A stretch of DNA of 64,000 nucleotides from Cucumis sativus (lineage: Eukaryota; Streptophyta; Magnoliopsida; Cucurbitales; Cucurbitaceae), in NCBI RefSeq assembly GCF_000004075.3, contig NC_026655.2:1302001-1366000 (forward strand), read 5' to 3'. How positions within the stretch are numbered: position 1 is the stretch's first letter; every line of letters starts with the position of its first letter. A program made the translations under genes and the position numbers. Below, piece by piece: positions 59,801-64,000 of the stretch. The notes under the pieces are model-generated. The model made no database searches and had not been told where the DNA came from. It saw only the letters and a list, made by a program, of their open reading frames with translations.

Positions 59801-62800
59801 TTACTGGTTTTGTTCTCACTATACACACAGGAAGTTCCAGATGGTCGAAAGGAGAGTGCTGGAGGTCCATGGCAGTTTGTTGGCCTCCTGCCACTGTTCG
59901 ACCCACCAAGGCATGACAGTGCAGAGACAATAAGGAGGGCATTAAATCTTGGAGTGAATGTGAAGATGATTACTGGTACCTATTTTTCGTAGCCAATCTG
60001 TTACTGTATAGAAATTTAACATCATTAGTGCTGAACCGGGGTTAAACATGCGCATGCATACAGTTTTTATCTAAAGGCTTGGATTTACCGTGGATGCCAA
60101 TATCCCCTGTTTTTTGTATGCCTTTGATTTACTTTGGATGGAGCTTCTAGCTGTTACTCTTTGTTTGATTGGATTAAAGAGTAAAGCCATAAATGAATGC
60201 TAAAAAGGAAACCTGATATATTAGGTGATGAATATTCTGATTTCTCCATATGAAAGAATTTCTAAAAACATGTTTTGGCTATTTTTTCTGTTTGGCGTCA
60301 TGAACCTGGGAGTAGTGACTGCCAGTTTAGGTTATTCTGACCCTTTTTGCTTTTTTAGGTGACCAGCTGGCCATTGGAAAGGAAACAGGACGTCGCTTGG
60401 GGATGGGAACCAACATGTATCCCTCATCTGCTTTGTTAGGACAGGACAAGGACGAGTCTATTGCTGCTTTACCTGTAGATGAACTGATAGAAAAAGCTGA
60501 TGGCTTTGCTGGCGTTTTTCCTGGTATATATTCAATCTCCCGTAGATTTTTCTTCTTTTCTGAGATCTTGCGTTCTTGAAGTCATGACATTCATGCACTA
60601 CTACATTATATGCTCATATTGATTCATTGATATTGTTTCAATCCAGAGCACAAATATGAGATTGTAAAGCGCCTGCAGGCAAGGAAACATATCTGTGGAA
60701 TGACTGGCGATGGAGTAAATGATGCTCCTGCCCTTAAAAAAGCTGACATAGGGATAGCTGTTGCTGATGCTACTGATGCTGCTCGCAGTGCTTCAGACAT
60801 AGTCCTTACAGAGCCTGGTTTGAGTGTTATCATTAGTGCTGTTTTGACCAGCCGTGCTATCTTTCAGAGGATGAAAAATTACACTGTAAGCAAGTTTGCT
60901 CCATTTCTCGCTTGAAAATTATTCTCCACATCGCCTCAACTGCACTTCCACAAAATTTTAAAGTATGTATTGTTGTATAGAATAGCGATCTTCGTCGTCT
61001 TCTCAATATTTTTCATTTTCATTTTTTATTTTTAAAACAAAGCATGGAGGAGGTATGTGATGATGCTTGCTGAATTGGATGGCTGATATGTGCAGTTTCA
61101 ATTATTATTCTTCTTCTGTTTTTCTTCTTATTATTATGGAAGAGGTTTGTGATGATAACTTGCTAAATTTCTTTATGTGGCAGATATATGCAGTTTCAAT
61201 CACTATTCGTATAGTGGTAAGTTAATGGTGATTCTTTTCAGATTCCAATTCCTGGGCATCTCAATGTTTTTTTTGTTAATCCATTCATTCAAGGATCATT
61301 TGCTATCATGATCTAGAAATGTATTCATTTTGTATGTTTCTTTTGAACAGCTTGGTTTCATGTTGCTGGCTCTCATATGGAAATTTGACTTCCCACCATT
61401 TATGGTGCTTATCATTGCCATTCTCAATGATGGTTCGTACTTATATTTTCTTTTCCTTAAAATTCATTATCATCAGCATCATATACTTGCCACCGAGTGA
61501 GTCTACTCTTAGATTTAGCCCATAGACCTTGCAAGTTGCCAACCAACTATATCTCTTTGTGATGTGTGAAATTAGCAAATATCATTCAAAGCTATAAATA
61601 CTCATTTCTGCAGCTTCTGGTTAGAATATGAGTTTCTTGAAAGATAATTGACTTCTTGCAGGAGCAAATGGGAAAATGTTTTTCAAGTTTTTTTCTCACT
61701 TTTAATTGGTGAAACTTTATGATAATAGGTACAATAATGACGATATCAAAGGATAGAGTAAAACCGTCTCCTTTGCCTGATAGCTGGAAACTGGCTGAAA
61801 TTTTCACAACTGGCATTATACTTGGCGGTTACTTGGCAATGATGACTGTTATCTTCTTTTGGGTGGCCTATAAGACAAACTTTTTTCCAGTAAGATAGCT
61901 GCATCTGTACTTTGAATGATTGCATTTAGAACTATCTGATTAGTGTTGACGGTCAACAATTGTTTTATCTTGTCAATTATTCTTACAACTAGTGATCTTC
62001 TATTAGATTGTTTAGCCGATTTACTTGCTTGTTTTCCAGCGAATCTTTGGGGTAGCAACTCTCGAGAAAACTGCTCATGATGACATAAGGAAATTGGCCT
62101 CAGCAGTGTATCTTCAAGTAAGCACTATAAGTCAGGCTCTCATATTTGTTACTCGCTCTCGAAGTTGGTCTTTCGTGGAACGTCCTGGGTTATTACTGGT
62201 TGCAGCTTTTCTGGTTGCACAGCTGGTGAGTGGGCTTTCATTAAACTTCAGTATAGATTTTTGTATAGGTATGATTAGAACTGAGCTGGTATTTCTCCCT
62301 CTTGAACAGATTGCTACTTTAATTGCGGTTTATGCAAACTGGGGCTTTGCTGCCATTGAAGGAATTGGATGGGGTTGGGCCGGTGTTATCTGGCTTTACA
62401 ACATTATCTTTTACATCCCACTTGATCTCATTAAGTTCTTTATACGATATGCTTTGAGTGGGAGGGCTTGGGATCTTGTTATTGAACAGAGGGTATCTCT
62501 CTCTTCCTGCTGAGTTACTTAATATGATTTTGCCATTTGTTGTATCACTGATCGAGCCATTTCTTGGCATGTAGATTGCCTTCACGAGACAAAAGGACTT
62601 TGGGAAGGAACAACGGGAGCTACAATGGGCTCATGCGCAAAGAACATTACACGGATTGCAAGCACCCGATGCCAAAATGTTCCACGACCGAACTCATTTC
62701 ACCGAGCTCAATCAGATGGCTGAAGAAGCCAAAAGGAGAGCTGAAATTGCAAGGTATGCACCGAACCTGAAGAACCATCTGTTTCACATATGCATCTTTT

Positions 62801-63007
62801 TTCCGTTGCATGACACAACATCAAGATGGTTATTTCCTAATCCTCTTAGGATGGTAGTGTTTCAATATGCTTCCTTTCTTAGTTTTGTTCTTGGGCTATA
62901 TTTGCTTCAGGTTGAGGGAACTACACACCTTGAAAGGCCATGTTGAATCAGTGGTGAGGCTGAAAGGACTTGACATTGACACAATTCAGCAAGCTTACAC
63001 GGTATGA
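56816..63007 (+). CDS. Plasma-membrane H+-ATPase (P3A), AHA4/AHA11 (PMA4) type
   Basis: Twenty-one exons: 56816-56878, 56968-57087, 57182-57280, 57381-57518, 57668-57802, 57903-58082, 58668-58874, 58960-59079, 59183-59302, 59404-59526, 59636-59740, 59831-59975, 60359-60523, 60647-60885, 61184-61216, 61351-61432, 61729-61889, 62040-62225, 62310-62492, 62575-62753, 62911-63007; 2880 nt, 959 aa. It pumps protons out of the cell using ATP. Visible hallmarks are the actuator TGES, the phosphorylated Asp in [15 protein letters not shown] (about D336), the hinge [19 protein letters not shown], the membrane Asp in [10 protein letters not shown] (about D691), and the C-terminal autoinhibitory domain ending QQAYTV. 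The penultimate Thr is the phosphorylation-dependent 14-3-3 site. N-terminus and C-terminus best match the AHA4/AHA11/PMA4 subgroup. All catalytic motifs are intact. Exon 15 is a 33-nt micro-exon. Confidence 0.95.
58337..58635. repeat. Dispersed-repeat-like insertion in H+-ATPase intron 6
   Basis: Intron 6 is unusually long (585 bp). It contains a duplicated word (gggaaattgcctgacaaaa, twice at about 58349 and 58383) and a run of degenerate ggctatcaga / gggtatgaga / gggctatcag / gttatcaaag units at about 58484-58545. It ends with ttgctatttttgcaagtgcc, roughly complementary to the start. This looks like an old small non-coding element. Confidence 0.45.
61043..61110 (+). repeat. Decayed duplicate of H+-ATPase micro-exon 15 and its 5' intron flank
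   Basis: 61043-61110 (catggaggaggtatgtgatg ... gatatgtgcagtttcaatta) is clearly similar to 61135-61209 (tatggaagaggtttgtgatg ... gatatatgcagtttcaatca), which contains exon 15. In the upstream copy the acceptor CAG is CTG and the downstream donor is not preserved, so it should not splice. Confidence 0.7.
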
Positions 63008-64000
63008 AGAAGAAACACTGTTTGAGATCACTCTCATTGTAAATCATGGCAACTTTGTCAGTTCTGAAAGTGAAGAAAAACTGTTGCAAAACCATAATGT
63101 TTTGTTTAATATTCTAAATGGGTCCTAATGTCTATTTTAATGAATTTCTTAATCACTTGTCTCCACCCACCAACCTTAGCAACATTCTGCATTCTCTGAA
63201 AAGCTTCAGTAGGTCATTACGACCAACTTTTTTGTAGCTTACAAAGATTAATTTATTATATACTTTGTTATTGTTGTTAATGTTACATTTACAAATTTTT
63301 AAGGAAAAAGAAATCAATTTTTTTCTCCTCTGCTCTCCCCAAATGGTTGAATCCCACCCCTTTCCAATGTCTAATGAACTGTGGGAGTTTTTAACATTAA
63401 GAAGAAAGTGATGGTTAAATACTATATTCCAAAGAAGGATTAGAGAGGATGAATTAGCTTGAGGTTTGAGGCTTGATGCTTGATGCCTAATGTCAAAAAC
63501 GTAACTGTAGATTACAAATTGTGTGGAATTATTGTGGCCAACCCTAACTTAAAAAGTATTTGGTGGGTCACATTATTCTCTTTCAAGATTTCATTTGTTA
63601 ATCTAACCTGTTACCTTGAAGAGAGATGTGAAGGATAGTGCAATCTTAGGATCCATCTTGAACCTCTTATTGTTAATGGATTATTCATCAACAAACTTGG
63701 AGCATTATTTTTTTAGGAAAATTATGATAGATGGCAAAGTAAGAATCATAAAAAGAGTGCATCACACACTTTTTTAAAATTGCAGATATGATAATAGAAT
63801 TAACTTTAAATTTTCATTATCTTCTTCGCGACGGTATTCTCTCAGTATCTCCTTTTGTACATTACTCTTAAAAGTTTTATTTTTGATTCTCTTCTTCCAT
63901 TGTCTTTTTCACTATTGAAACTAAACATCAAACTATAGGTTTCTTTGAGAGAAATCACCTATTTTTCTTTCTTCCTTTGTTGGGGTCACAAATCTGTTTC
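63008..64000. other. 3' flank of the H+-ATPase gene
   Basis: AT-rich sequence holding the 3' UTR of the H+-ATPase transcript and intergenic DNA to the window end. No further coding sequence, RNA gene or repeat recognised. Confidence 0.5.

Noticed and set aside
1..64000. CRISPR arrays, bacterial operons, rRNA or organelle DNA insertions
   Set aside because: No regularly spaced direct repeats, rRNA or organellar gene sequence seen; gene structure is nuclear eukaryotic throughout.

Overview
The window is nuclear DNA from a flowering plant, almost certainly a eudicot. Protein genes are split by many short GT-AG introns, the spacers are AT-rich, and every family recognised is a plant family: R2R3-MYB, NFD4-like MFS, BRUTUS-like, PPR-SMR and P3A H+-ATPase. 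Degenerate repeats built on short 'ctatca/tgatag' words in introns look like dispersed repeats I associate with Cucurbitaceae. That family guess is weak inference.

Layout. 1-532 (-): 5' part of a tapetum-type R2R3-MYB (TDF1/MYB35-like), cut by the window edge. 2211-10103 (-): a 12-exon DDT-domain gene (DDR4-like, predicted ISWI partner). 13661-20168 (-): a local cluster of NFD4-like nodulin/MFS transporters, with two intact two-exon genes and two decayed fragments between them. 24160-31097 (+): a complete 12-exon BRUTUS-LIKE (BTSL) iron-regulatory E3 ligase. 32313-42862 (-): a complete 15-exon DUF627/DUF629/UCH ubiquitin-hydrolase-related gene, convergent with BTSL. Its intron 13 carries a 2.3 kb LINE insertion (about 32965-35271) with a direct target-site duplication and an inverted 5' segment. 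44310-46934 (-): a PPR-SMR gene of the At1g18900/At1g74750 type with a single coding exon. 47651-54830: a large AT-rich spacer with repeats and a small inverted-repeat element. 54835-63007 (+): CT-rich leader, probable leader intron and a 21-exon plasma-membrane H+-ATPase of the AHA4/AHA11 (PMA4) type.

Splice sites were placed by eye. For every complete multi-exon gene the summed exons give an unbroken reading frame: 732, 531, 543, 1252, 1608 and 959 aa. This is the main internal check. No rRNA, tRNA, CRISPR array or bacterial-style operon was seen. The genes are functionally unrelated neighbours, as is usual in plant chromosomes, except for the NFD4-like tandem family. No wholly new system is apparent. 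The most informative structures are the twin-primed LINE, the NFD4-like gene graveyard, a perfect 16-bp hairpin in front of one NFD4-like gene, an in-frame 93-nt intron in the UCH gene, and a decayed copy of a micro-exon in the H+-ATPase gene.
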